Shown here: piece by piece, positions 1-8,000 of the stretch | Numbering within the stretch: the stretch's first letter is position 1 | Layout of the letters: each line of letters begins with the position of its first letter | Assembly (NCBI GenBank): GCA_017475765.1 | Contig: JAFVEY010000049.1 | Coordinates: forward strand, 1-48,690 | DNA: 48,690 nucleotides | Direction of reading: 5' to 3' | Source: Clostridia bacterium | GTDB lineage: Bacteria; Bacillota; Clostridia; Oscillospirales; Acutalibacteraceae | Program-made: the position numbers and the translations under genes | The notes under the pieces: model-generated | Told to the model about the DNA's origin: nothing | The model's database searches: none | What the model saw: the letters and a program-made list of their open reading frames with translations, nothing else

Positions 1-648
1 AAGGTTATCAGCCTGAATGGCAAAGGCTTCCACCCCGATCACCTGTGTGATCGTATCGGGAACAGGCTGTTCCTTAAGATTTTTCAGCTGAACCTTATCG
101 AACAAAGTTGCTGTCACTTCATTTGGTTTTAATATCTCTTTATAGCCAAACACATAAGTCCTTGTTGTCGTGCCTTCTTTATATTCCCACGTATCACCAT
201 TGTACTCGCCGCCGGCTTCAACATCTGTCAGCTCTATCCAGTTATCAGAATTAAATTCCGTTTTGAGTTCATTTATCCCTATACTTTGTTTTTTTAGATA
301 AAACAGTTCCTGCAATTTCGGAGTATTTCCATCCTTTGCAGTACCATATTCATTAAGCTCTGTTACCTTTGATACAGGAACGGTTATGCGCAGAAAGACA
401 TAAATGTCATTCGTACCGTTATTACGGATAACCGGATCCTTGTCAATCTGCTTGTAAGGCGTTATATTCCCGGCATTGTCGGGTTCATAATGCGGCTCTG
501 TCAGCAAAATACTCAAATTTCCCGCACTAAACACATTCGTTACTTCATCATACGATGTCAGAAAAGCCACCGTTCCGATAATGACCGCTGCCGCCGCAAT
601 ACCGCCGACAATGGAAACAATCGGATTTCTTTTATTTTTGTTTTTCAT
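1..648 (-). CDS. SipW-cognate (TasA/camelysin-like) exported protein, C-terminus cut off by window edge
   Basis: Partial gene: the ATG at 648 follows a good AGAGGTG ribosome site, and the frame stays open for 216 codons to the window edge. Residues 1-30 form a basic N-terminus (MKNKNKRNP) and a hydrophobic segment. Next comes the stretch FLTSYDEVTNVFSAGN, which matches the signal/cleavage region handled by SipW-type peptidases in TasA, CalY and related proteins. The mature part looks beta-rich (DPVIRNNGTNDIYVFLRI) and is probably secreted or surface-bound. It lies 27 bases downstream of a SipW-type peptidase gene and is probably co-transcribed with it. The family assignment rests on the signal region; the function (matrix fibre, surface polymer) is inferred. 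Confidence 0.75.
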   Translation of the reverse strand, partial: MKNKNKRNPIVSIVGGIAAAAVIIGTVAFLTSYDEVTNVFSAGNLSILLTEPHYEPDNAGNITPYKQIDKDPVIRNNGTNDIYVFLRITVPVSKVTELNEYGTAKDGNTPKLQELFYLKKQSIGINELKTEFNSDNWIELTDVEAGGEYNGDTWEYKEGTTTRTYVFGYKEILKPNEVTATLFDKVQLKNLKEQPVPDTITQVIGVEAFAIQADNL

Positions 649-675
649 TGTCAACACCTCTGCATAAGCAAAATT

Positions 676-1179
676 TCAATCCCCGGATTGTTCATCCGGC
701 TTTTTTTCATCATCCGATGATCTTGTCAGCACGGACAATGCTGCCAAAATAACGAAAGCAGCAGCCACAGCTACCTTTCCGTATACTGTTTCTGCAAAAA
801 TATAGAGATATCCCGCATAAGGGATATAAAATTCAACTCTGCCGATGATATTTCTCTCCGATATCGGGGAGCCGTCGGGTGTATTGTTATTGTCACCTTT
901 TGTGATGACGGTCCTGTTTTCCGCATCGACTTCATAGATACGGTGAGTCACCACGGCATTGTTCAATCTGTATGTAATAATGTCTCCTTTTGAAAAATCT
1001 TCAAAATCTGCCGGAACGACAAATATCATTGTGCCGACAGGACAAACGGGATACATACTCGGTGTTTTCACCGCATAAGCTGTAATACCGACAGCACGCA
1101 GCACCATCAATGCTGCGGCTGACAGTATCATCAGAACAAATATGATATTGACTGCAATGTTTATGATTTTTCTTATCAT
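676..1179 (-). CDS. sipW: SipW-type signal peptidase I (first copy)
   Basis: Membrane serine protease of the ER/archaeal-like signal peptidase I branch that removes signals from TasA-type exported proteins. The 167 residues have an N-terminal membrane helix (about 5-30), a catalytic Ser in TPSMYP (about 39-44), the GDIITYR strand and VVTHRIYEV. The His of THR takes the place of the general-base Lys of ordinary bacterial SPase I. TKGDNN is the conserved box D-like motif. A second membrane helix lies near 135-155, followed by an acidic tail. The ATG at 1179 is one base past the stop of the upstream gene, so the two are translationally linked. It is more divergent than the second SipW copy in this cluster. 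Confidence 0.85.
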   Translation of the reverse strand: MIRKIINIAVNIIFVLMILSAAALMVLRAVGITAYAVKTPSMYPVCPVGTMIFVVPADFEDFSKGDIITYRLNNAVVTHRIYEVDAENRTVITKGDNNNTPDGSPISERNIIGRVEFYIPYAGYLYIFAETVYGKVAVAAAFVILAALSVLTRSSDDEKKPDEQSGD

Positions 1180-1180
1180 T

Positions 1181-2062
1181 TTATTTTTTGGTTTTCTTCC
1201 TCTTGCCGATCAGCAGCAAACATAGCAGGAGCGTTGCTGCCATGATAATGATAATTGCTGCCCATGCGACAACATCACCGGTCTGTACAAAATCAAGGAT
1301 GCCGTTTCCGCCGGAAGAGTTCGGAGTAAGTTCCGAGCTTCCGCTGTAATCAGAAATATCCGGATAGGATTTTTCTGTACCGCTGCCCGGTTCCGACGGA
1401 GGGTCACTCTGCTCGCTTACAGTCGTAATCTCGCTGCCGTCACCGTGGGCATCTTCTACTTGTGCATAAAAGATCCACTTAAATGTAGTTTCTCCCGCAA
1501 TTTCAGTCTGACCGCTTCTCTCACGGGTGATCTCAATGCCGCTGTTGGTAATAACACGCTGACCGTTGTCGATAAATCCGCCTGCGGAAGTACCGTTCCA
1601 TTTCACATTGACCTTCAGAACATGGCTTTCACCCGGTCTGTACAGACCGAGATCCAGCGCATTGTCACGGATATCGGGTGTACCCTCTCCCGTCACCTTG
1701 CCGCCGTAAACCATTTTGTCATCAAGAAAAATCTCACAGCTGCATTCATTTTCGAGATCTATTTCGCCGGATTTTGTCAGCGGCTGTGCCCTGAACGTAA
1801 TCCTGTAATCAGCGTCCTCCCGAAGATTCATCAGCTGAATTTTCTTTGTGTAGGTTTCCCCGACCTGCATATTTTCGACCTGAAAGTAATATTCGCCGTT
1901 TTCGCTGACGCTCTGCCCCTTATCGTCAAGCACCACAAGTTTTTCGGGCAGTCCCTGCACGCTTCCGGAGCTGAGTTCAGCGGCGAACGCAGTAACATTC
2001 ATACAAAAGATAAGTGCTGCCGCAAAGATCACAGATATTAACTTGTAAGTCCGTTTTGTCAC
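1181..2062 (-). CDS. Membrane-anchored surface protein of the SipW cluster
   Basis: A 293-residue protein starting at GTG 2062, supported by AAAGGAG nine bases upstream. It has a conventional Sec signal (about 1-28, ending AFAAE), an extracellular beta-sandwich-like domain (about 30-200) and a Ser/Pro/Gly-rich linker (about 205-250). The end is FVQTGD, a hydrophobic helix and KRKKTKK. That end resembles an LPxTG sorting signal (xPxTG + TM + basic tail), but Leu-Pro is replaced by Phe-Val, so anchoring by sortase is doubtful and simple membrane retention is as likely. It lies between the exported protein gene and a sipW. I recognise no enzymatic motif; a role as surface anchor or assembly partner of the TasA-like proteins is inferred from position. 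Confidence 0.7.
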   Translation of the reverse strand: MTKRTYKLISVIFAAALIFCMNVTAFAAELSSGSVQGLPEKLVVLDDKGQSVSENGEYYFQVENMQVGETYTKKIQLMNLREDADYRITFRAQPLTKSGEIDLENECSCEIFLDDKMVYGGKVTGEGTPDIRDNALDLGLYRPGESHVLKVNVKWNGTSAGGFIDNGQRVITNSGIEITRERSGQTEIAGETTFKWIFYAQVEDAHGDGSEITTVSEQSDPPSEPGSGTEKSYPDISDYSGSSELTPNSSGGNGILDFVQTGDVVAWAAIIIIMAATLLLCLLLIGKRKKTKK

Positions 2063-2098
2063 ACGGCAGCACTCCTTTTACATTTTAATGATAAAATA

Positions 2099-3313
2099 TT
2101 ACGGTGTAGATGTAGATTTAGCCCATGTTACACTATTATCAGCAGTATAAGTTGCATCATATGTTGACCATGTCTGTGCATTAACAGCTGTTACTGCTGT
2201 ACCACTTGTTGTTCTGTCATCAACAACCTGTGCAGAATCAACCGTTACCTTGAGGTTGTAATCCAATGCAATGTATGCTTCTTTCTGAACAGTACTATCA
2301 AGAGTGACCGAATCAATAAAGTTTGCAGATGTTTTACCGGCTTTGAGTATCTGTGCATAGTAGAAAGGTACAGTATTTGTATCAAGATCAAGGCTTCCAT
2401 CCTCTTTAATTGGCAGGAACCACTTATCTCCAGAAACAGTCTGCTCTTTAGCTGCTTCTGTATTAGTAGAAAGCTTGATATTAATGATGATATCATCTTT
2501 TTGACCTTCTGCGTCAGTCGCAGTATTTGTGCCAGCATAAGTAGCCTTAATTACCTTTTTATCTGAATCATAAGAATATTCAAATTTGTCATTATTTATA
2601 ATGTCAGTTTTTGTCTGCTGATATTTAGCTGTATACTTTGTAGGATTTGTTTCTTGATCAGGAGTAATAGTATCTAAAGCATAGTATTTTTCGCCAATAG
2701 CATCGTAGAAATAACCTACAAGTGTATCATCTGTTCTTTTAAAAATATACAGACCTGTTTTATTAGTTTGTTTAATATTATCATTTAATGTAATTTGTGT
2801 GGTTTTGGGGTTAAAACCTGTACCAAGTATTGTTTGTTCCTCAGTCGCTAAAATAACAGCAGTATCGGGAGCATCATCACCTACCGGCGCAGCAACAAGA
2901 CGACCACCTGCCTGAAGCGACTTAACCTCATCGTTATTTGTGCTGTTCAGGATAACATATTTTGCTTTAGCTGCATCGGTTAAACTACTTGCTGTTGGTA
3001 CTGTGTCTGTTCCTGTGTCCTTCGTTGTAAGATCCAAACTGCCGGAAAGAGATGCCTTTACAAAAGCATCCACATTACCCGTGTTGGTAGCACCGACTTT
3101 CTTCTCTACTTCCTGTCCGGGTGTCCAGTTTTTGGGCGGTGTAAAGTCCTCGACAGCAACAACATTGTAGCCGTTCTGTGCGCTGAGCTTGTTGACAACC
3201 TCATCCTGGCTTGTGAACCATGCAAACGATGAGCCTGCCACTATCAGCGCCGCAAGTATGCAGGACGCTGCCAGCACTCTTCTTTTTCTTTTGTTTTTCT
3301 TATTGTCTGACAT
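2099..3313 (-). CDS. SipW-cognate (TasA-like) exported protein
   Basis: 404 residues from ATG 3313, which has AGGAGA eight bases upstream; an upstream in-frame start at 3355 lacks a ribosome site. A very basic N-terminus (MSDNKKNKRKRR) precedes a hydrophobic helix. Then comes AWFTSQDEVVNKLSAQN, the alternate-signal motif shared with the exported protein at the left edge (both end T/S-x-D-E-V-x-N-x-hydrophobic-S-A). The rest is Thr/Asp/Lys-rich, without cysteine, and looks like an extracellular beta protein. It is flanked by two SipW-type peptidases. By analogy with Bacillus TasA it may form surface fibres; there is no direct evidence for this here. Confidence 0.8.
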   Translation of the reverse strand: MSDNKKNKRKRRVLAASCILAALIVAGSSFAWFTSQDEVVNKLSAQNGYNVVAVEDFTPPKNWTPGQEVEKKVGATNTGNVDAFVKASLSGSLDLTTKDTGTDTVPTASSLTDAAKAKYVILNSTNNDEVKSLQAGGRLVAAPVGDDAPDTAVILATEEQTILGTGFNPKTTQITLNDNIKQTNKTGLYIFKRTDDTLVGYFYDAIGEKYYALDTITPDQETNPTKYTAKYQQTKTDIINNDKFEYSYDSDKKVIKATYAGTNTATDAEGQKDDIIINIKLSTNTEAAKEQTVSGDKWFLPIKEDGSLDLDTNTVPFYYAQILKAGKTSANFIDSVTLDSTVQKEAYIALDYNLKVTVDSAQVVDDRTTSGTAVTAVNAQTWSTYDATYTADNSVTWAKSTSTP

Positions 3314-3372
3314 ACTAGATTCTCCTTTATGAATAAATTTTGCTAACAGCCGCACGGCTGCCTGACAAAACG

Positions 3373-4023
3373 TCAGTCGGTTTTTTCGCTGCTCACTTCA
3401 CCTGCACCTTCGGCAGCCTCAGTTTCCTGACCGCCGTTTTCGTCCTCTGCCTTAAAATATCTTTTCAGCAGATAGATAAATGCAATGATCATGACTGTAA
3501 TAGCTGCAATATAATACCACCTGAGCTGTGCAAAACGAATAATGTAGCCCAGCTTAGGAATTCCGAATACAACCTTTCCTATCACTTTTTCTTCATCTAT
3601 AAGAAAACTGTCTTCAGAATTATTTGCATCACCTTTTGTTCTGAAGCAGGTAACGCCGGTACCTTCATAATTTTCAATTTTTTCGGTAACTCGGTGAGTA
3701 AGATACGCTTCACTATCAGCGGACGGATTAAATGTAATGACATCACCTTCGTTTATCGTATCTGAATCTTCAATATGTACAAAAATGACATCACCAACAT
3801 TATAATTCGGTGACATTGAAGGCGTCAGAACTGTATAATATCTATATCCGAAAATAGATTTCGTCGGTGAAGCATTAAATGCAAACAGTATCGCTCCAAT
3901 CAGTATACAAGCAGCCAGCAAATAAACAACTACTGTACTTAACACGCTGAAAATTCGCAGCACCGCAGATACTTCTGAACTTGGCTCGTTCTGAGATATT
4001 CCAGAGGGTTCTTTTACAGAAAT
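3373..4023 (-). CDS. sipW: SipW-type signal peptidase I (second copy), probable ATT start
   Basis: Ser/His signal peptidase with Ser in LTPSMSPN and His in LTHRVTEK. It also has GDVITF, the TKGDANN box and two membrane segments. A perfect AGGAGGAG (4031-4038) stands seven bases before an in-frame ATT at 4021-4023. This gives a 216-residue protein with a short cytosolic N-terminus (SVKEPSGISQNEPSSEV) ahead of the first helix, as usual in SipW. The only other nearby start, GTG 3963, has no ribosome site and cuts the N-terminus short. ATT initiation is rare, so a sequence error remains possible. It is the first gene of the secretion operon and processes the exported proteins that follow. Confidence 0.85.
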   Translation of the reverse strand: MSVKEPSGISQNEPSSEVSAVLRIFSVLSTVVVYLLAACILIGAILFAFNASPTKSIFGYRYYTVLTPSMSPNYNVGDVIFVHIEDSDTINEGDVITFNPSADSEAYLTHRVTEKIENYEGTGVTCFRTKGDANNSEDSFLIDEEKVIGKVVFGIPKLGYIIRFAQLRWYYIAAITVMIIAFIYLLKRYFKAEDENGGQETEAAEGAGEVSSEKTD

Positions 4024-4230
4024 AGCAAATCTCCTCCTCGTTAATTTGAATTACAAAATATACAAAAAATAAACAAACTGAAACTTTTTTATTATTATAA
4101 AATATCAAATGTAGCAAAAGCGTATCAAAAATCAGTCTTAATATTGAAAATGATTTATCTGCAAAACTTTTTGAGTGTATAATATATTCAGAATATTTTA
4201 ACAACTCACTTTTCTGTCAGTAAAAGGGCA

Positions 4231-4265
4231 ATCGAGTAGGGCGGAGAAATTCCGCCCTACTCGAT
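4231..4265. repeat. Perfect 15-bp inverted repeat with 5-base loop
   Basis: The arms are atcgagtagggcgga and tccgccctactcgat with loop gaaat. It is GC-rich within an AT-rich region. No T-run follows on either strand, so it is not a typical intrinsic terminator. It could be a protein-binding palindrome or a mobile-element relic. Confidence 0.8.
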
Positions 4266-4351
4266 TAGGAACAAGAGTATTAAAGTCGGTGCAACTCCGG
4301 CTGTTCCGTTTTATTTCAATTAGGAGATGACACTTAAAAAAACCCGAACAT

Positions 4352-4391
4352 TGTTGTAACGCTTGACTTTACAACAGCAAAGTGCTATACT
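4352..4391 (+). promoter_or_regulatory. Rrf2-gene promoter overlapped by an 8-bp palindrome (likely operator)
   Basis: TTGACT (4363-4368), a 17-base spacer and TATACT (4386-4391) form a sigma-A promoter 27 bases before the ATG. The -35 box lies inside the inverted repeat TGTTGTAA-N9-TTACAACA (4352-4359 and 4369-4376). A repressor bound there would block polymerase. Autoregulation by the Rrf2 protein is the simplest reading. Confidence 0.75.
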
Positions 4392-4418
4392 CAATAAAGC
4401 GGAAAGGAGTCGTTATGT

Positions 4419-4865
4419 ATGCAGATTTCAAGCAGATTTACAATAGCAATCCACATATTCGCCTGTATAGATACATTTCAAAGGGAGTATAAAACCACAA
4501 GCGATTTTCTGGCTTCGAGCATCAATGCCAATCCTGTGATAATACGCAAGCTGCTCCAGCAGTTGAAAGCGGCAGAACTGATCAGCGTTCAGAGAGGCAG
4601 CGGCGGTGCTTCGATTGCAAAGCCCACGAATGAAATCACTCTCTATGATATATACAGAGCTGTTGAATGTGTGGAAAACGGAGAACTTTTTCATTTTCAC
4701 GAAAATCCCAATCAGAATTGTCCTGTCGGCAGAAGCATACATCCTGTACTGGACGGACGTCTGAAGCAGATCCAGGACGCCATGGAAAACGAAATGAGGT
4801 CCATCACCATCGCTGATGTTTTGAAAGATACAAAAGCAAAAATAGCAGAAAATCAGCCGGTTTAA
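4419..4865 (+). CDS. Rrf2-family transcriptional regulator (YwnA-like)
   Basis: 148 residues. The ATG at 4419 is preceded by AAAGGAG; an ATG four bases earlier is out of frame. The N-terminal winged helix (about 1-80) has the Rrf2 hallmarks: SSRFTIAIHIFA, SINANPVIIRKLLQQLKAA as recognition region and a wing RGSGGASIAKP. A long helix and a short C-terminal dimerisation part follow. The IscR/NsrR-type three-cysteine cluster motif is absent; the Cys present are isolated (ACID, ECVE, NQNCPVG), so it is closer to cluster-free members such as YwnA or CymR. Its own promoter carries a palindrome. Targets beyond itself are unknown; the divergent sipW operon is a candidate. Confidence 0.85.
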   Translation: MQISSRFTIAIHIFACIDTFQREYKTTSDFLASSINANPVIIRKLLQQLKAAELISVQRGSGGASIAKPTNEITLYDIYRAVECVENGELFHFHENPNQNCPVGRSIHPVLDGRLKQIQDAMENEMRSITIADVLKDTKAKIAENQPV

Positions 4866-4939
4866 CCTCATCAATTGAATTCAGGTATCTCTGCTGACAG
4901 TAAAATATTATCTCTCATATTTTTCATTTCTTTCAACCA

Positions 4940-4968
4940 TTGACACAGACAAAAATAAACAGTATAAT
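4940..4968 (+). promoter_or_regulatory. Consensus sigma-A promoter of the small stress-like protein gene
   Basis: TTGACA (4940-4945), a 17-base spacer and TATAAT (4963-4968), a perfect match, lie 32 bases before the ATG at 5001. Strong constitutive expression is expected. Confidence 0.85.
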
Positions 4969-5000
4969 AGTAACATATTACACAAAAAGGAGTTTTGAAA

Positions 5001-5219
5001 ATGGGTATTTTAGATTCTGTTAAATCGGCTGTCGGCGGAGCGGTGGAAGGCGCTGCCAAGGACGAAAATGTAAAAAATCAGGTTAAATCAACCGTAGGTG
5101 ACGCTGTCGGCAAGGTAGCCGGCGACAAGGTTGACAAAAAGGTGGTTGACGATACGGTAAGCACCGTTGTTGACCAAGCTGCCAAGCTGGCAGAAACCAA
5201 ACTCAGTGATAAAAAATAA
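5001..5219 (+). CDS. Small Lys/Asp/Val-rich helical protein (CsbD/antitoxin-like)
   Basis: 72 residues from ATG 5001 (AAGGAG eight bases upstream; a TTG at 4995 is too close to that site). The sequence MGILDSVKSAVGGAVEGAAKD then shows repeated short amphipathic helices with VKxxVGDAVGK and KVVDDTVSTVVD. There are no Cys, Trp or aromatic residues, and charge is high. Such composition is typical of CsbD-like or Rv0909-type 'antitoxin' stress proteins of Gram-positives, but the match is by character, not by a diagnostic motif. A perfect consensus promoter and a strong terminator make it a monocistronic, probably highly expressed gene. Function unknown. Confidence 0.75.
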   Translation: MGILDSVKSAVGGAVEGAAKDENVKNQVKSTVGDAVGKVAGDKVDKKVVDDTVSTVVDQAAKLAETKLSDKK

Positions 5220-5240
5220 TCGAACTAATCATCAGAATCA

Positions 5241-5291
5241 CAAGACGGAAGGCAAGCATTACATTTATGCTTGCCTTCCGTCTTGTTTTTT
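5241..5291 (+). terminator. Strong intrinsic terminator
   Basis: An 18-bp stem (5241-5258 with 5268-5285), a 9-base loop and T6 at 5286-5291. It terminates the small protein gene. It abuts the pyrB stop codon on the other strand and may slow antisense reading there. Confidence 0.9.
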
Positions 5292-6364
5292 CAGATAAGC
5301 GTTCTGCCTTCACAGTATCGGCATAGAAGCATATCTCCGCCTGCTTCACGAAAAATTCCGGGAAGATATTTTTCTGTCCTGCTAATACAGTTAGGATTGC
5401 TGCACCTGAACGGATGAGTCGGATAAACTCTCGGATCAGGGGTTCTGTCAGTATTTTTCAGCATAGTCATTATCAGAGCCATTCTTCCGTACATTCCATA
5501 CACGGTCTGCTCAAAATACTTTGCCCTTTCATCATAGTCCACTTCAACATCAATCTCGTCAACTCTCGGAAGAGGGTGCAGAATTTTCATTGACTTTCTG
5601 GCTGCTTTCAGCTTTTCTTTGTCAAGAACAAAAACTCCGTTCTGCTTTTTATATTCCTCCTCGCTGGCAAAGCGCTCACGCTGTATTCTCGTCATATAAA
5701 GCACATCCAGTCCGGGCATAGCCTCCGTAAGACTTCCTATTTCTTCATAATCGCACTCGGACGCATTGATAATATCCTTTATGTACTGCGGCACCGAAAG
5801 CTCCGGCGTTGATATCAGAATAAACTTATTTCCTTTGAAGGTTGACATTGTTTTGATGAGCGAATGGACGGTTCTGCCGTTTTTAAGATCTCCGCAAAGA
5901 CCTATCGTCAGATGATCAAGCCTTCCCATCTCGTTATAAAGCGTTACAACGTCTGTCAGCGTCTGGGTCGGATGAAGATGTCCCCCGTCTCCTGCATTGA
6001 TCACAGGTGCGGCAGAATACATAGAAGCCGCTGCCGCCGTACCCTCACTTGGATGACGTATGGCAATAATATCGGCATATCCCCCGACAACGGTAATTGT
6101 ATCTTTGAGACTTTCGCCCTTTGAAACTGATGAATTCTGCGGATTGTCAAATCCGATGATACTTCCTCCGAGCCGCAGCATTGCTGTCTGAAATGACATC
6201 TGGGTTCTTGTTGAAGGCTCATAAAAAAGAGTGGCAAGTATTTTCCCTTTGCAGACATCTCCGAATTCCTTCGGTCTTTCTCTTATCTCATTTGCCAGCT
6301 TGATAATATCCGTAAGCTCCTGATGCGAGAGGTCGGTCAGATCAATGACGTTTTTGGTTTTCAT
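5291..6364 (-). CDS. pyrB: Aspartate carbamoyltransferase with fused PyrI-like zinc domain
   Basis: Transfers carbamoyl from carbamoyl phosphate to aspartate, the first committed step of pyrimidine synthesis. ATG 6364 has AAAGGTGA upstream, giving 357 residues against about 305 for a plain catalytic chain. Carbamoyl-phosphate motif FYEPSTRTQMSF is near residue 50; HPTQTLTD and HPLPRVDEID are also present. After the catalytic fold (about 1-310) comes a 40-residue tail with Cys321, 326, 348 and 351 (C-x4-C-x21-C-x2-C). Its NCISRTEK and CRYCE parts closely resemble the zinc domain of E. coli PyrI, which contacts the catalytic chain. The nucleotide-binding half of PyrI is missing and no pyrI is adjacent. 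It lies downstream of ftsZ behind that gene's terminator. Confidence 0.95.
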   Translation of the reverse strand: MKTKNVIDLTDLSHQELTDIIKLANEIRERPKEFGDVCKGKILATLFYEPSTRTQMSFQTAMLRLGGSIIGFDNPQNSSVSKGESLKDTITVVGGYADIIAIRHPSEGTAAAASMYSAAPVINAGDGGHLHPTQTLTDVVTLYNEMGRLDHLTIGLCGDLKNGRTVHSLIKTMSTFKGNKFILISTPELSVPQYIKDIINASECDYEEIGSLTEAMPGLDVLYMTRIQRERFASEEEYKKQNGVFVLDKEKLKAARKSMKILHPLPRVDEIDVEVDYDERAKYFEQTVYGMYGRMALIMTMLKNTDRTPDPRVYPTHPFRCSNPNCISRTEKYLPGIFREAGGDMLLCRYCEGRTLI

Positions 6365-6436
6365 ATACAATCACCTTTCTCTTTGATTATCCTTGTTATT
6401 GTAGCATTTCATAACCGAAAATACAACAGCTGCACA

Positions 6437-6466
6437 ATAAAAGCCTGCCGAAGCCGGCAGGCTTTT
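6437..6466 (-). terminator. Terminator of the ftsZ end of the dcw operon
   Basis: A 10-bp GC-rich stem (6441-6450 with 6455-6464) with tetraloop lies directly after the ftsZ stop. On the minus strand it is followed by TTATTG, a moderate U-tract. Confidence 0.75.
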
Positions 6467-6473
6467 GATCATG

Positions 6474-7775
6474 TCAGTTATTAAAGAGGGAAATAATATC
6501 CATATAGGACTCATCCGAATCTCCGCTGCCCGATGTCTTCGATGAAGAAGAAGGACGTGTCTGCTGTGTCGGAACGGTTGTTCCCGCATTAGGATAAACC
6601 GGAGCGGCAGGCTGCTGCGGCTGAGGCTGCGGTGCTGGCTGCTGAGCCGGAGCAAACGGATTGTATGGCGGCTGCTGCGGTCTCTGCGGTTTTACCGGCT
6701 CCTGCGGTCTGGTAACTGCGCCGAAACGTGCCGGATCCTGTCTTACTGCAGGTGCGCCGTACTGAAAGGGAGAAACAGGCTTTTTCTCATCCTTTTTCGG
6801 AGCAGGCGCATAAGCGTCCGATGTCGGGAAGCCCGTAGCGATAACAATAACGCTGATAGAGTCCTCCATCTCCTCGTCAAGAGCTGCACCCCAGATAATG
6901 ATTGCATTTTCATCTGCCTGCTCTGAGATCATTGTGGAAGCCTCCTGGATCTCGTCAAGACCGATATCCGGTGAAGCCTTGATATTGACAATAAGACCCT
7001 TTGCACCCTGTATAGATGTGCCGAGAAGCGGGCTTGAAATTGCATTCTGAGCGGCGATCTTTGCCTTGTCCTTACCTGATGCGCTGCCGACACCCATAAG
7101 AGCATAGCCGGCATCCTTCATAACAGAAGTAACGTCTGCAAAGTCAAGGTTAACAAGACCTGGGATAACGATAAGATCTGTAATGCTCTGTACGCCCTGA
7201 CGGAGCACATCGTCAGCTGCATAGAATGCGTTCTGAAGAGTGATCTTCTCCTCGCTGATATGCTTCAGTCTTTCATTAGGGATCACGATCAGAGAATCCA
7301 CATGCTGTTTCAATCTTTGGATACCGCTTTCAGCCTGTTCCATTCTGCGTTTACCCTCAAACAGGAACGGAGTGGTAACGATACCAACGGTAAGAATACC
7401 CATTTCCTTTGCAACCTCTGCCACAACGGGAGCCGCACCTGTGCCTGTACCGCCGCCCATGCCAGCTGTAATGAACACCATATCCGTACCCTTGAGTATC
7501 TCTGCGATCTGCTCTCTGCTTTCCTCGGCTGCCTTTTCGCCGACCTCTGGCTTAGATCCTGCGCCCTTGCCGTGAGTGATCTTTTCGCCGACCTGCATTT
7601 TCATAGTAGCCTTTGAACGGTTAAGCGCCTGCTGGTCTGTGTTGATGGAAATAAAATCCACACCTGTCACATAATCCACCATTCGGTCAATGGCATTTCC
7701 GCCGCCGCCGCCGACACCTACCACCTTAATTTTTACGATGCTGTCAATCTCAGTATTTTCATATTCGTAAGGCAT
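6474..7775 (-). CDS. ftsZ: Cell division protein FtsZ
   Basis: Tubulin-like GTPase that polymerises into the division ring at midcell. 433 residues. The N-terminal GTPase domain has [15 protein letters not shown] and the tubulin signature [15 protein letters not shown] second fold runs to about residue 320, followed by a Pro/Gln-rich linker (about 325-415). The conserved C-terminal peptide is [10 protein letters not shown], where FtsA, SepF or ZapA-type partners bind. It is the last gene of the division cluster, separated from ftsQ by 225 bases that hold its own promoter candidate, so it is probably expressed both from the operon and on its own. No ftsA is present beside it, as is common in clostridia. 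Confidence 0.98.
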   Translation of the reverse strand: MPYEYENTEIDSIVKIKVVGVGGGGGNAIDRMVDYVTGVDFISINTDQQALNRSKATMKMQVGEKITHGKGAGSKPEVGEKAAEESREQIAEILKGTDMVFITAGMGGGTGTGAAPVVAEVAKEMGILTVGIVTTPFLFEGKRRMEQAESGIQRLKQHVDSLIVIPNERLKHISEEKITLQNAFYAADDVLRQGVQSITDLIVIPGLVNLDFADVTSVMKDAGYALMGVGSASGKDKAKIAAQNAISSPLLGTSIQGAKGLIVNIKASPDIGLDEIQEASTMISEQADENAIIIWGAALDEEMEDSISVIVIATGFPTSDAYAPAPKKDEKKPVSPFQYGAPAVRQDPARFGAVTRPQEPVKPQRPQQPPYNPFAPAQQPAPQPQPQQPAAPVYPNAGTTVPTQQTRPSSSSKTSGSGDSDESYMDIISLFNN

Positions 7776-7881
7776 TTATTGTACTCCCTTCAAAATAAAC
7801 ATCCGGCGGTTTTAATACTTAATACGGCATTATTTTCAAAACCGCTCCGAATTGTCTTTTTATTTACTTATAGCTATATTT

Positions 7882-7910
7882 AATTTACCACTTTTTACGA
7901 AAAATTTCAA
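7882..7910 (-). promoter_or_regulatory. Candidate ftsZ promoter
   Basis: On the minus strand TTGAAA (7905-7910), 17 bases and TAAATT (7882-7887) lie about 107 bases upstream of the ftsZ ATG, in the AT-rich 225-base gap after ftsQ. Confidence 0.5.
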
Positions 7911-8000
7911 TACGCTAAAGCTAATTTTCGCCATATTTATTATTCTTATTTCAAGTTAAGGCATTTTTAAAGATTTTTTTGTGTATTCTCACAAATCATC

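Larger units (their letters stand above)
4040..4418. other. Divergent intergenic region between sipW and the Rrf2 gene
   Basis: About 380 bases without a gene. It holds an AT-rich part upstream of sipW (4040-4210), a perfect 15-bp hairpin (4231-4265), and the promoter and operator of the Rrf2 gene (4352-4391). No coding signal was seen. Confidence 0.6.

Noticed and set aside
1445-2041. 198-codon plus-strand frame opposite the anchored surface protein
   Set aside because: No start signal; the minus-strand protein has a signal peptide, membrane anchor and operon context.
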